Below, piece after piece: positions 1 to 8,813 of a stretch of 64,000 nucleotides of DNA. The stretch's first letter is position 1, and every line of letters starts with the position of its first letter. Made by a program: the position numbers and the translations under genes. A model generated the notes under the pieces. That model searched no databases. It saw only the letters and a program-made list of their open reading frames with translations, and was not told the origin of the DNA. Where the stretch lies: the NCBI GenBank assembly GCA_025774935.1, contig JALGZK010000013.1, forward strand, positions 26,391-90,390, in the 5' to 3' direction. The DNA is from a bacterium (GTDB lineage Bacteria > Joyebacterota > Joyebacteria > Joyebacterales > Joyebacteraceae).

Positions 1-287
1 CCGAACATGAGGATCCGGCAATCGAGGCAGGGGTTCATCCCGCTCCCGTGGCCGTGCTTCGGGTTCTCGACGATGGGGAGGTACTCCTCGGTGGCGTTCA
101 CGACCTTGAGGTCGATGCCGAGCTGGCGGACGGCCGTCCGCGCGGCCGAGCAGGAGGCGTCCCTGGGCGTGCAGTTGCAGAAGGCGGTCACCATGTTGAA
201 GGCCACCACCTCGATGCCCTGCTCGAGCACGAGCTTGAGTGCGAGCGTGCTGTCCAGTCCTCCGGAGAGGAGCCCGACTGCCTTCAC
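1..287 (-). CDS. PP-loop ATPase, tRNA thiolation-like (partial, N-terminal part)
   Basis: Only the first 95 codons lie in the window; the gene runs off the left edge. The product opens with VKAVGLLSGGLDSTLALK, whose SGGLDS is the pyrophosphate-binding PP-loop of ATP-pyrophosphatases such as MnmA, ThiI and related tRNA thiolation enzymes. Cysteines follow in CNCTPRDASC and in PCLDCR near the edge, as expected of enzymes that handle sulfur or a metal. The start is GTG at 287, with AGGGAG about nine bases upstream. A role in tRNA 2- or 4-thiolation is inferred from the family; a QueC-like or other PP-loop activity cannot be excluded from this fragment. Confidence 0.7.
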   Translation of the reverse strand, partial: MKAVGLLSGGLDSTLALKLVLEQGIEVVAFNMVTAFCNCTPRDASCSAARTAVRQLGIDLKVVNATEEYLPIVENPKHGHGSGMNPCLDCRILMF

Positions 288-404
288 GGTGGTGTCTCCC
301 TGCCCTCGCCCCTGTCTCCGCCGGGGCGTCCTTCGGTCGGCGCGTCCTCCGTTATGATGCTGCAGTACGTGAGTGGTCGCCACGGGCGACTTCCCCACAC
401 AGAG

Positions 405-432
405 AGTATAGCGCGTTGCCGGCGGCTTCGAA
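405..432 (-). promoter_or_regulatory. Possible sigma-70 promoter for the PP-loop gene
   Basis: On the minus strand a good -10 box TATACT (405-410) follows a poor -35 candidate TTCGAA (427-432) at 16 bp. It would give a leader of about 110 bases before the GTG at 287. Only the -10 is convincing. Confidence 0.3.
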
Positions 433-832
433 GCGACGAATCCGCCCCCCTCTAATGGAGGGGCGGCTCGCGGCCCGCGGGGCCCGCACCCCCGAGAGCG
501 AATCTCCAGTCAACTTCCTCCGCCCGGTATCGCTCTAAGGGTATGAAGGGCCACGATGCGCGGCACGGCCCGAATCGAGATCTCCTGTCAGGAACTCCTC
601 GAGTACGACGCAGGGCTCAGCAGTACCGAACCCGCACACGGGAGGCGGGCCTCGACGGAGCCCCTGCAGGAGGTCTCGACGAGGACCCGCACCGCACCGG
701 GCGCCTCGCCAGGATCGAGAAGAAAAACCCGGACCCAGTCTGAATACACCGAGGGCAGCGGCGTCGAAGATGTTGTCTACCTGAGCGAGGATGCTTCGAG
801 CTCCTCGACAGGGCCCCGGAAGAGAGGAAACA

Positions 833-868
833 CCGTCCTGGGCGAGAGGACGGTCTTCCGACCGGAAG
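833..868. other. Two adjacent hairpins in non-coding DNA
   Basis: CCGTCCT (833-839) pairs perfectly with AGGACGG (847-853) around a 7-base loop. Directly after it, CTTCC (855-859) pairs with GGAAG (864-868) around GACC. There is no T-run behind them, so they are not obvious terminators. They could belong to a structured RNA or be chance. Confidence 0.3.
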
Positions 869-1067
869 GGAGCACGACCGGGTGACTTCACCGAACTAGG
901 CAGGAGACACCCACACTTCAGGATAGACGCCTGGGATGAGCGCTGCCCACTCTGCGGCAGCGTTCGTCTTTGTGGGAGCGAAGGTGCCGGCGCCCGTACC
1001 CGGTTCACCGAGCCGGGCCTCCCATCAGCGGGTGCCGGCCCGAGCTCCCAATGCCATTCTGTTACAT

Positions 1068-1097
1068 TCGGGGGCGGCCGATCGCGGTCGCCCCCGA
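1068..1097. other. Long stable hairpin in non-coding DNA
   Basis: A 13-bp stem (1068-1080 with 1085-1097) closes on the tetraloop ATCG, with one G-T (G-U in RNA) pair. No T-run follows, so intrinsic termination would be weak. It stands about 200 bases before the lipoprotein gene. Confidence 0.4.
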
Positions 1098-1302
1098 TTC
1101 GCTTCATCCCCGGAAGGCCCATTACCGACGCAAGAGACCCCGATTCCCACCGCTCGTCGAGCCCCGCGGGCGCCCAGCCGGACGCTCCCGAGCATTCCTT
1201 GACACGGGCATGATTCCTGCATCCTCGGGATGAGTTCGCAGACACCGAGGCGTACACCAGGACAGGTATCAGGAAGACAGAAGGCCCGACAAGGAGGCTT
1301 CG

Positions 1303-3621
1303 ATGAGGCGTCTCTCTGTTCTCTTCACGGCCCTTGCTGCCGTTGCGCTCGTGCTCGCGTCATGTTCGTCGTCGACCGGCCCGTCGGACGGCGGCGGAGA
1401 CGATGGCGGCGGGAGCGGCGCGCTCCCCACAAGGACGATCTCAGGAACGGTCGACGTCGCGACCGGCTCGACCCTCGATGCAGGGGACCTGAGGGTCATG
1501 ACATTCGCTGGCTGGTCCGACGTCGGCTCGAACGGCTCGTTCACGGTCGACGCGATCGACTCCGACACCTACCAGTGGCTCGTCTTCACATCGAGGACGT
1601 CCGGCAATCCGGTCATGCTCGGCCTCTACGATCCGGGCGCGCGGAGCGTGATGGCGAACACCACGTCGACCGCGCTCGCGCTCACTATGTCCCTCCCCCA
1701 CCTCGTGTGGAGCGGGGACAGCGACCGACAGAGCTACGTCCAGCAGGTCCAGCTGGACGGGGGCTGGACCACGCTCGAGGCGGCGCTCGTCGCGGCGTGG
1801 GAGACCGACGCCGAGACGGCGCTCGACTACGAGACGAACCCCGTCATCTACCAGCAGGTCGTCGAGATCGCCCGCAACGCGATGGAGACCCTGGGCTCCG
1901 GAGGCCGCGACGGCGTCGATCCGCCGCACCTCGAGTACAACGGTGGCGTGGGCGAGATCGACATCGTGAACCCTCGACACATCTGGTACACCCTTCAGCA
2001 GTTCGAGTGGGACTGGACCCCGAGCGGCACCTGGGTCGCCGACCGCGACGACGAGCCCGACTTCGAGTGGGGCTGGCCGACGGTCGTGACGGCGGCACCG
2101 CGGACCATTCACTTGAACGTCAACGACGGCACCTACTTCTACTGCTTCGAGAAGGGCGACGACTTCACGATGATCGACCAGTGGAGCGACGCGGTCGGCC
2201 GGGCGACGGCCCTCAACACGACCGACTCCGCCGACCACCTCCTCGAGCTGGTGACAGGTTACAGGTGCTCGCCGAACCCGATGTTCCTCGGCGACCACGT
2301 CAACATCCCGTCGATCTACGCCAACGAACTGTCCCAGGCGCTCGTGCAGCGGCAGCCCGAACGGTTCGTCTCGTCGTTCTGGCACCTGATGGCGCAGTAC
2401 TCCGACGACTGGTCCGACTGGATGTGGGACGGTGACGCGCCCGGCGCCGCCGAGGACTACCTCGAGGCGGTCGGCTGGATCGCGGGCGACGTCTGCTTCG
2501 CCATCGACCTCCTCTCGTACAACACGGACTCCGGGCCGTTCTGGTGGGACTGGTGTCTCGTCGACGAGAGCCCCTGCTACGAGGTCGAGATCGTCGATGG
2601 CATCGTCTCGTCTATGGGCACCTTCTACGGGCCCGATGCCGAGTTCACGATCGCCCCGCCGGCCGGGGTGGTCGGGACCGAGTTCGAGTTCGACGCGACG
2701 CTGACGGTCGACGACGAGGACCCGATCGGGAGCCTCCAGTTCCGCTGGGACTGGGAGAGCGACGGCACGTGGGACGCCGACTGGTCGAGCAGCCAGCAGA
2801 GGACGCACACCTACACGCAGGGTGGCGCGTACACGGTGACCATGCAGGCGAAGGACACGGACGACCTCATCGGCACCGTCACGCACAACGTGAACGTCGG
2901 CGGCGGCGCCGGTTCGGCGAACCACGTGAAGCTCTTCCTCGACATGTACCCGTGGTACAGCACGGCGACCCTCACGGTGCTCGAGAGTCTCGGGTTCACC
3001 GAGGGCACGGGTCCCGACACGTACGAGGTCCTGAGCTCGACGTCGATGTCCTGGGCCGAGCTCGTGCCGGGCGAGGACCTGGTCATCATCTGCAACGACC
3101 AGCCTCAGGGCTTCTACGACAGCTACGCGGCGAACCAGATCCGGTTCAACAACTTCGTCCACCAGGGCGGGTCGCTCTTGTGGGAGGCGTGCGACCAGGG
3201 CTGGAACCTGGGGTCGATGGCCAACGCCGGCGTGGTGCTGCCTGGCGACGTCGGTCTCATCTTCGACTACGACTGGCTGAACTACGTCGACGACCCGGTG
3301 CTCCCGCTCGTCTCGGGGCTCCCGGAGACGCTCGACCACAACTACGCGAGCCACGAGAGCTTCACGGACCTGCCGGACGGCGCGACCGTCTACTGCAGGG
3401 ACGAGAGCTGGAACCCGACGCTCGTGGAGTACAGCGTGGGCGGAGGCTGGGTCGTCATGTCCGGCCAGCCGCTCGAGCATCAGTTCGACTACGTCTACGG
3501 GAAGCCCGACATGGACGAGCTCCTGCCCAGGATCATCTCCTACTTCACCGGGCGCGCCATCCGGAAGGAGATCCCCGGGTACGAGCCGTCGCTCTCGAAC
3601 GAGCGTCCCAGCAAGGAGTAG
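1303..3621 (+). CDS. Secreted lipoprotein with PKD and ThuA-like domains
   Basis: The 772-residue product starts with a lipoprotein signal peptide ending LVLASC, which puts the lipidated cysteine at residue 21. A Gly/Asp/Ser-rich spacer follows. Residues about 45-110 look like a small beta domain of the carboxypeptidase-regulatory kind; about 110-430 are unrecognised and rich in Trp and Asp. A PKD domain lies at about 450-545, and a flavodoxin-like ThuA or amidotransferase-type domain at about 550-745 (blocks VKLFLDMYPWYS and FVHQGGSLLWEA). The start is set by AAGGAGG eight bases before ATG 1303. It stands alone between non-coding DNA and a strong terminator. Expected location is the outer membrane or cell surface. 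No catalytic site was recognised; binding of polysaccharide or protein is a guess. Confidence 0.75.
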   Translation: MRRLSVLFTALAAVALVLASCSSSTGPSDGGGDDGGGSGALPTRTISGTVDVATGSTLDAGDLRVMTFAGWSDVGSNGSFTVDAIDSDTYQWLVFTSRTSGNPVMLGLYDPGARSVMANTTSTALALTMSLPHLVWSGDSDRQSYVQQVQLDGGWTTLEAALVAAWETDAETALDYETNPVIYQQVVEIARNAMETLGSGGRDGVDPPHLEYNGGVGEIDIVNPRHIWYTLQQFEWDWTPSGTWVADRDDEPDFEWGWPTVVTAAPRTIHLNVNDGTYFYCFEKGDDFTMIDQWSDAVGRATALNTTDSADHLLELVTGYRCSPNPMFLGDHVNIPSIYANELSQALVQRQPERFVSSFWHLMAQYSDDWSDWMWDGDAPGAAEDYLEAVGWIAGDVCFAIDLLSYNTDSGPFWWDWCLVDESPCYEVEIVDGIVSSMGTFYGPDAEFTIAPPAGVVGTEFEFDATLTVDDEDPIGSLQFRWDWESDGTWDADWSSSQQRTHTYTQGGAYTVTMQAKDTDDLIGTVTHNVNVGGGAGSANHVKLFLDMYPWYSTATLTVLESLGFTEGTGPDTYEVLSSTSMSWAELVPGEDLVIICNDQPQGFYDSYAANQIRFNNFVHQGGSLLWEACDQGWNLGSMANAGVVLPGDVGLIFDYDWLNYVDDPVLPLVSGLPETLDHNYASHESFTDLPDGATVYCRDESWNPTLVEYSVGGGWVVMSGQPLEHQFDYVYGKPDMDELLPRIISYFTGRAIRKEIPGYEPSLSNERPSKE

Positions 3622-3681
3622 TCGGAGGGCAGTACACAAAGGAGTGTTTCCGCGCATCGCTCGCACCGCGATGCTGGAGAA

Positions 3682-3711
3682 GGAGGCCGCGGGTCCGTGC
3701 CCGCGGCCTCC
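3682..3711 (+). terminator. Strong hairpin after the lipoprotein gene
   Basis: A perfect 12-bp G+C-rich stem (3682-3693 with 3700-3711, loop TCCGTG) is followed by GTACGTTTGG. The T-run is short, but the position 60 bases past the stop fits a terminator. Confidence 0.7.
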
Positions 3712-3823
3712 GTACGTTTGGGCTCCTCAGGCGAGTTGAATGGCGGCGTGACCCGCGAATATCCCCGCATCACGGACGAACCCGGAGCCCCACCGTGCCG
3801 GCGGATTCTGGGAGGCAAACGAT

Positions 3824-3848
3824 GAGCGCCGGCAGGACGCCGGCGCTC
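3824..3848 (-). terminator. Hairpin after the PAS-GGDEF gene
   Basis: A perfect 10-bp stem GAGCGCCGGC/GCCGGCGCTC (3824-3833 with 3839-3848) has a 5-base loop. It lies 58 bases beyond the stop of the leftward gene. Read on the minus strand it is followed by ATCGTTTGCC. Confidence 0.5.
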
Positions 3849-3906
3849 TCGATGCGATCGCGATCTGTCGTTCGAACTCCCGCGCCCTCACTCCCCCGGC
3901 GGATCC

Positions 3907-4818
3907 CTACCTTCCCTCGATCCTCACGCGGTTCGTTCCGCCCGCGTGGCACTCGGAGAGCATACGGTCCGCCCTCTGGAGGAGCGACTCGACGGTGTCG
4001 CCGCGCCGGGCGACCGCTCCGCCGATCGACGCGCCGATCTTGATCGTCGTACCCTGTCCGGAGAGCTCAGTCTTCTTCACGAGGATGCGGAGCCGCTCGG
4101 CCGCCTTCTTGAGCCCCGACCGCCCCACGTTCCTCACGATCCCGAAGAGCTCGGTCGAGCTCCACCGCCCGAGCGCGTCCATAGGACGCGAACTGTGGAC
4201 GATCGTCCCGGCCACGGCCCGGACGATCTCGTCGCCGACCTCGGCGCCGTGCTCCGTCCTCACCCGCTTGAGACCGTCCAGCCCCAGGAAGAGGACGCCG
4301 AACGGACGACCGAACTTGTCGAACTCGGCGAGCCGCACCGACAGCTCGTCCTCGAGATACCGCCTGTTCGGGAGACACGTCACGGGATCGAGGAGCATGG
4401 AGTCGCCCGCTGCGTCGAAGCGGTCGCCGATCGCGGCGCGCCTCGAGTTCTCGGTGAACGTCTGGATGACGCCGGTGATGTCACCGCCGTTCGAGCCGTC
4501 GCGGACGGCCGCCACGTGGATCATGACGGGGACGCGGTGTCCGTCCTTGCAGCGGACGAACGTCGTCGCCTCGCGGGAGCGCCCGTCCTCGAGCGTCGCC
4601 ATGAGCGGGCAGTCGCCCTCGCAGAGGCTCTCGTCTTCGCGGCCCGTGCACGCGAGGAGGTTATCGGCGCACCGACGGCCGACCACGTCCGCTCTCGCGA
4701 ACCCGGTGAGCTGCTCGGCGGTCCGATTCCAGTAGCTGATCGTCAGGTCCCGGCCGATGTAGCAGACGCCTTCCGGAAGCTGATCGAGCACGGTCTGGCA
4801 GATGTCAGTCTTCGCCAT
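3907..4818 (-). CDS. PAS domain protein with degenerate GGDEF domain
   Basis: The 303-residue product has an N-terminal PAS domain (about 5-120) with a Cys-rich insert, CTGREDESLCEGDCP. A GGDEF-fold domain (about 135-303) is marked by LDPVTCLPNRRYLEDEL and, further on, LGLDGLKRVRTEHG. The active-site loop, normally GG(D/E)EF, reads S220-S221-T222-E223-L224 in the context RWSSTELFGIV. The substrate-binding glycines and the acidic residue are therefore gone, although the first metal-binding Asp remains. From family knowledge this should abolish diguanylate cyclase activity, so the protein is more likely a sensor, GTP or c-di-GMP binder, or scaffold (inference). The start is ATG 4818 with AGGGAG about ten bases upstream; upstream in-frame residues look untranslated. 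It is divergent from the small secreted protein gene at 5155. Confidence 0.8.
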   Translation of the reverse strand: MAKTDICQTVLDQLPEGVCYIGRDLTISYWNRTAEQLTGFARADVVGRRCADNLLACTGREDESLCEGDCPLMATLEDGRSREATTFVRCKDGHRVPVMIHVAAVRDGSNGGDITGVIQTFTENSRRAAIGDRFDAAGDSMLLDPVTCLPNRRYLEDELSVRLAEFDKFGRPFGVLFLGLDGLKRVRTEHGAEVGDEIVRAVAGTIVHSSRPMDALGRWSSTELFGIVRNVGRSGLKKAAERLRILVKKTELSGQGTTIKIGASIGGAVARRGDTVESLLQRADRMLSECHAGGTNRVRIEGR

Positions 4819-4911
4819 GGTCGCACACTCCCTGTCGCACGCTCCGTGTCGGGGCGGCGCACACCGTCGTGGCTGCGAGCCCTCGCGGGTTTCCAGTCTG
4901 GCGACCATAAT

Positions 4912-4924
4912 GCATGAATCATGC
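4912..4924. promoter_or_regulatory. 13-bp perfect palindrome, operator-like
   Basis: GCATGA-A-TCATGC is a perfect inverted repeat about 90 bases upstream of the PAS-GGDEF start codon. A one-mismatch copy (GCATGATTCCTGC) stands at 1208-1220 before the lipoprotein gene. The shape suits a dimeric DNA-binding protein; no regulator is identified. Confidence 0.35.
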
Positions 4925-5048
4925 CATTCGTTGGGACTTGCGTCTGGCGCTCCCGGGCGCAACTGCGCCCCCGCCCGGGCGACATCGAACCGCCCGGCAC
5001 TCCAATCACCGATCGTTGCTCGCCGCCCGCAGGTTGGCGAGAAATCCC

Positions 5049-5077
5049 TTGACTGAGTGAGCACCAGCCTGTATACG
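5049..5077 (+). promoter_or_regulatory. Sigma-70 promoter for the Cys-rich secreted protein
   Basis: TTGACT (5049-5054), a 17-bp spacer and TATACG (5072-5077). Transcription would start near 5084, leaving a leader of about 70 bases before ATG 5155. Confidence 0.65.
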
Positions 5078-5154
5078 TGCCCCGACCCTACCGACATTCC
5101 AGAACGGGGCAGGTATGCCCATTCGCGCAACACCCGTCAAAGGAGGTGCAAGCG

Positions 5155-5763
5155 ATGACGCGTCCAAGAACGCTGAGGTGTGTGCTTCTTCTCACCGCCG
5201 TCCTTGTGCTCGGGTCCTCCCCCGCGGCTCACGGTGACTACGTCTGGGGGACCAGCACGGCCGAGCCGGCGACCGACCCCGCGTTCGAAGGGTACTGGCA
5301 GTACTGCTTCGAGATCGGCTGGGACGTCTCCGAATTCGGACACGCGATGAGTAATGTCTTCATGGTGCTCGGACTCGAGGACTGCTTCTGCGCCTGCGAC
5401 GAGGAGTACTTCGCTGCCGAAGAGCCGGCAGGAAGCAGCCAGGGCGTCGGAGGGTGCACCGTCTACTACTCCTGCGAGTTCAACTGCCAGGGCGATCCCC
5501 ACTACCCGGGGGACGGCCCGACGATGAAGTTCGAGCCGATGGACGATGACTGCGAGCTCGACGTCACGGGGACCATGACCGGGTGCTTCTACTCGCTCTT
5601 CCCGCCGACCGGCGTCATGCTGGTCCCCGACGTCCTCTGCATCAAGTTCGCGACGAACGTCGTGACCGGCGACCTGGTGGGCGTACTCCCCTTCTGCGAG
5701 TGCGGCGCCACCCCCGTCGAGACCGCGACCTGGGGGGCGGTCAAGTCGCTGTACAGACCGTAG
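5155..5763 (+). CDS. Small Cys-rich secreted protein of unknown function
   Basis: The product has 202 residues. A signal peptide of about 27 residues (MTRPRTLRCVLLLTAVLVLG then a small-residue cleavage region) is followed by a mature part with more than ten cysteines, several clustered (CFCACDEEY, CEFNCQGD, FCECG). This suggests disulfide bonding outside the cytoplasm. I do not recognise the family. AAAGGAGG eight bases ahead fixes the start at ATG 5155; a longer frame upstream lacks a binding site. It is a single-gene unit with its own promoter and a strong terminator shared with groEL. Export to periplasm or exterior is likely. Confidence 0.7.
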   Translation: MTRPRTLRCVLLLTAVLVLGSSPAAHGDYVWGTSTAEPATDPAFEGYWQYCFEIGWDVSEFGHAMSNVFMVLGLEDCFCACDEEYFAAEEPAGSSQGVGGCTVYYSCEFNCQGDPHYPGDGPTMKFEPMDDDCELDVTGTMTGCFYSLFPPTGVMLVPDVLCIKFATNVVTGDLVGVLPFCECGATPVETATWGAVKSLYRP

Positions 5764-5816
5764 CCGTCGCCCCCGGCTCGCGGCACTTCGCTCCGAGCGA
5801 GCCGCCTGCAACGACA

Positions 5817-5848
5817 CCGGGCCGCTTCCCCGTAAGGAAGCGGCCCGG
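5817..5848. terminator. Bidirectional hairpin between secreted protein gene and groEL
   Basis: A perfect 13-bp stem (5817-5829 with 5836-5848, loop CCGTAA) lies 53 bases after the rightward stop and 51 bases after the groEL stop. It has no long T-run but is placed to end both convergent transcripts. Confidence 0.7.
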
Positions 5849-5899
5849 TTCGCACTTCTCGGCTGGGCAGCCGGCCGGAGCCGGCGGTCCTTCCGTTCG

Positions 5900-7549
<1,650 letters not shown>

Positions 7550-7852
7550 CTAGAGGACCGCCAGGACGTCCTCGTCCTTCATGAAGAGGTACTCCTCGCC
7601 GTCGATCGTGATCTCGCTGCCGGACCACTTTCCGAAGAGGATCTCGTCCCCCACGCTGACCTCGACGTCGACCCTCTTGCCTTCCTCGTTCATCCTGCCC
7701 GGACCGGTCGCCATGACCTTCCCGCGCTGGGGCTTCTCCTTGGCCGTGTCGGGAACGATGATCCCGCCCGCGGTCTTCTGGAGATCTTCTTCGAGCCTCT
7801 TCACGAGAATCCGGTTCGACAGGGGCTTGATGTTGAGCTTCTTCGCGGCCAT
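7550..7852 (-). CDS. groES: Co-chaperonin GroES (10 kDa)
   Basis: The 100-residue product matches GroES along its length: LSNRILVKR at the start, the mobile loop around TAGGIIVPDTA, and GDEILFGKWSG before the C-terminal EYLFMKDEDVLAVL. It forms the heptameric lid of GroEL. Two ATGs lie close together (7858 and 7852). The run GAGGAGGAGG ends one base before the first but seven before the second, so 7852 is chosen. It is the first gene of the groES-groEL operon. Confidence 0.95.
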   Translation of the reverse strand: MAAKKLNIKPLSNRILVKRLEEDLQKTAGGIIVPDTAKEKPQRGKVMATGPGRMNEEGKRVDVEVSVGDEILFGKWSGSEITIDGEEYLFMKDEDVLAVL

Positions 7853-7891
7853 CGGCATACCTCCTCCTCGTTGACAGCCAACTGAACGTGT

Positions 7892-7918
7892 CTAGCACTC
7901 TAATCTTCAGACTGCTAA
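7892..7918. promoter_or_regulatory. CIRCE operator (HrcA site) of groESL
   Basis: CTAGCACTC (7892-7900), a 9-bp spacer and GACTGCTAA (7910-7918). The consensus CIRCE is TTAGCACTC-N9-GAGTGCTAA, so each arm carries one mismatch. It overlaps the -10 and the start region of the groESL promoter, as expected for repression by HrcA with heat-shock relief. The hrcA gene is not in this window. Confidence 0.85.
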
Positions 7919-7945
7919 TGTAGGCGAAAGGGCCCTGGGGCGCAA
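7917..7945 (-). promoter_or_regulatory. groESL promoter
   Basis: On the minus strand TTGCGC (7940-7945), a 17-bp spacer and TACATT (7917-7922). The start point would fall inside the CIRCE element, about 60 bases before the groES start. Confidence 0.7.
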
Positions 7946-8012
7946 GGGGTTTTTCGGCGCTCTATGGGGTAGGATGCGGGGCCCAGGGGAGGGTCGCCCG
8001 GAGGTGCGCCGG

Positions 8013-8783
8013 CTACTCGCTCGCGGCCTTCTCGTGGATGAGCGCGAGCCCCAGAAGCGTGAGGTCCGGCTCCACGATGTTGATCGCCTTCGTGAAGATC
8101 GAGAGCTTCTCCGCAAGTCCTCCCGTCGCGACGACGGTCGGCTTCTCCCCCCACTCGTCTGCGAGCCTCCGGACGATCTCGTCGACCTGTCCGACCACCC
8201 CGAAGATGATCCCGGACCGGAGCGACTCCTCGGTCGACTTCCCGATCACGGTCGCAGGCGGGTCGAACGGCACGCCGTGGAGGAGCGCCGCGCGCCGGAA
8301 GAGGTTCTCGGCGGAAGTCACCACGCCGGGCGCGATCGCGCCGCCCAGGTAGTGCCCGTCCGCGGTCACGACGTCGAAGGTCGTCGCCGTCCCGAAGTCG
8401 ACGACGATGGCCGGGCCGTTCACGAGCTCCCGGACCCCGACCGCGTTCGCGAGCCTGTCGGGCCCGACCTCGCGCGGATCCCGGTAGTCGATCGTGATCC
8501 CGAGGTCGATGTCGGGACCCACGACCACGGGCCGGACCTTCAGCACCTCCTCACACATCCTGACGAACGCCTCGGTGAGCGCCGGCACTACGGAGCAGAC
8601 CGCCACGCCGGAGATCTCCCTGAGGTCGACGCTGCACTGCCCGCAGAGCTCCTTCACGAGGATCCCGAACTCGTCGGACGTGCGCCGCGGGTCGCTCGTC
8701 ACGCGCCAGCGGAAGAGGAGTTCCTTCTTCTCGAGAAGCCCTATGACGATGTTCGTGTTGCCGATGTCGACTGCGAGAAGCAT
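8013..8783 (-). CDS. coaX: Type III pantothenate kinase CoaX
   Basis: The 256-residue product phosphorylates pantothenate in the first step of coenzyme A synthesis. The ASKHA-fold motifs are all visible: phosphate-1 block LLAVDIGNTNIVIGL at the N-terminus, the pantothenate-binding GPDRLANAVG at about 110, and VVDFGTATTFDVV at about 130. Length is normal for the family. AGGAG six bases before ATG 8783 supports the start. It lies 30 bases after the DUF3307 membrane protein gene and appears to be the last gene of the long leftward run. Confidence 0.95.
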   Translation of the reverse strand: MLLAVDIGNTNIVIGLLEKKELLFRWRVTSDPRRTSDEFGILVKELCGQCSVDLREISGVAVCSVVPALTEAFVRMCEEVLKVRPVVVGPDIDLGITIDYRDPREVGPDRLANAVGVRELVNGPAIVVDFGTATTFDVVTADGHYLGGAIAPGVVTSAENLFRRAALLHGVPFDPPATVIGKSTEESLRSGIIFGVVGQVDEIVRRLADEWGEKPTVVATGGLAEKLSIFTKAINIVEPDLTLLGLALIHEKAASE

Positions 8784-8813
8784 CGGAGGCTCCTCCCGCG
8801 CCGTCCGGCGCGG

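Larger units (their letters stand above)
288..1302. other. Non-coding stretch of about 1 kb
   Basis: No reading frame here has a recognisable protein, a ribosome-binding site or family-like composition; frames open on either strand look like high-G+C chance frames rich in Arg, Pro and Gly. The stretch holds the start region of the leftward PP-loop gene and several stable hairpins, listed separately. Near the right end there is a perfect -35 hexamer TTGACA (1199-1204), but no good -10 at 16-18 bp. A GCATGATTCCTGC sequence follows at 1208-1220. Confidence 0.6.
4819..5154. other. Divergent intergenic region
   Basis: This stretch separates the PAS-GGDEF gene (leftward) from the Cys-rich secreted protein gene (rightward). 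It holds a good rightward promoter and a 13-bp palindrome, listed separately. I see no convincing leftward promoter; a CATTAT at about 4907-4912 on the minus strand is the best -10 candidate but has no matching -35. Confidence 0.55.

Noticed and set aside
1199-1227. Complete sigma-70 promoter before the lipoprotein
   Set aside because: The -35 TTGACA is perfect, but no -10 with adequate match lies 16-18 bp downstream, so it is only mentioned in the intergenic entry.
535-1257. 240-codon open frame on the minus strand in the 1-kb gap
   Set aside because: No recognisable family, no ribosome-binding site, composition of a chance high-G+C frame (Arg, Pro, Gly, Ser).
1441-3666. 741-codon open frame opposite the lipoprotein gene
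   Set aside because: It lies antisense to a gene with signal peptide, ribosome-binding site and PKD domain; its product is rich in Arg, Val and Asp with no domain.
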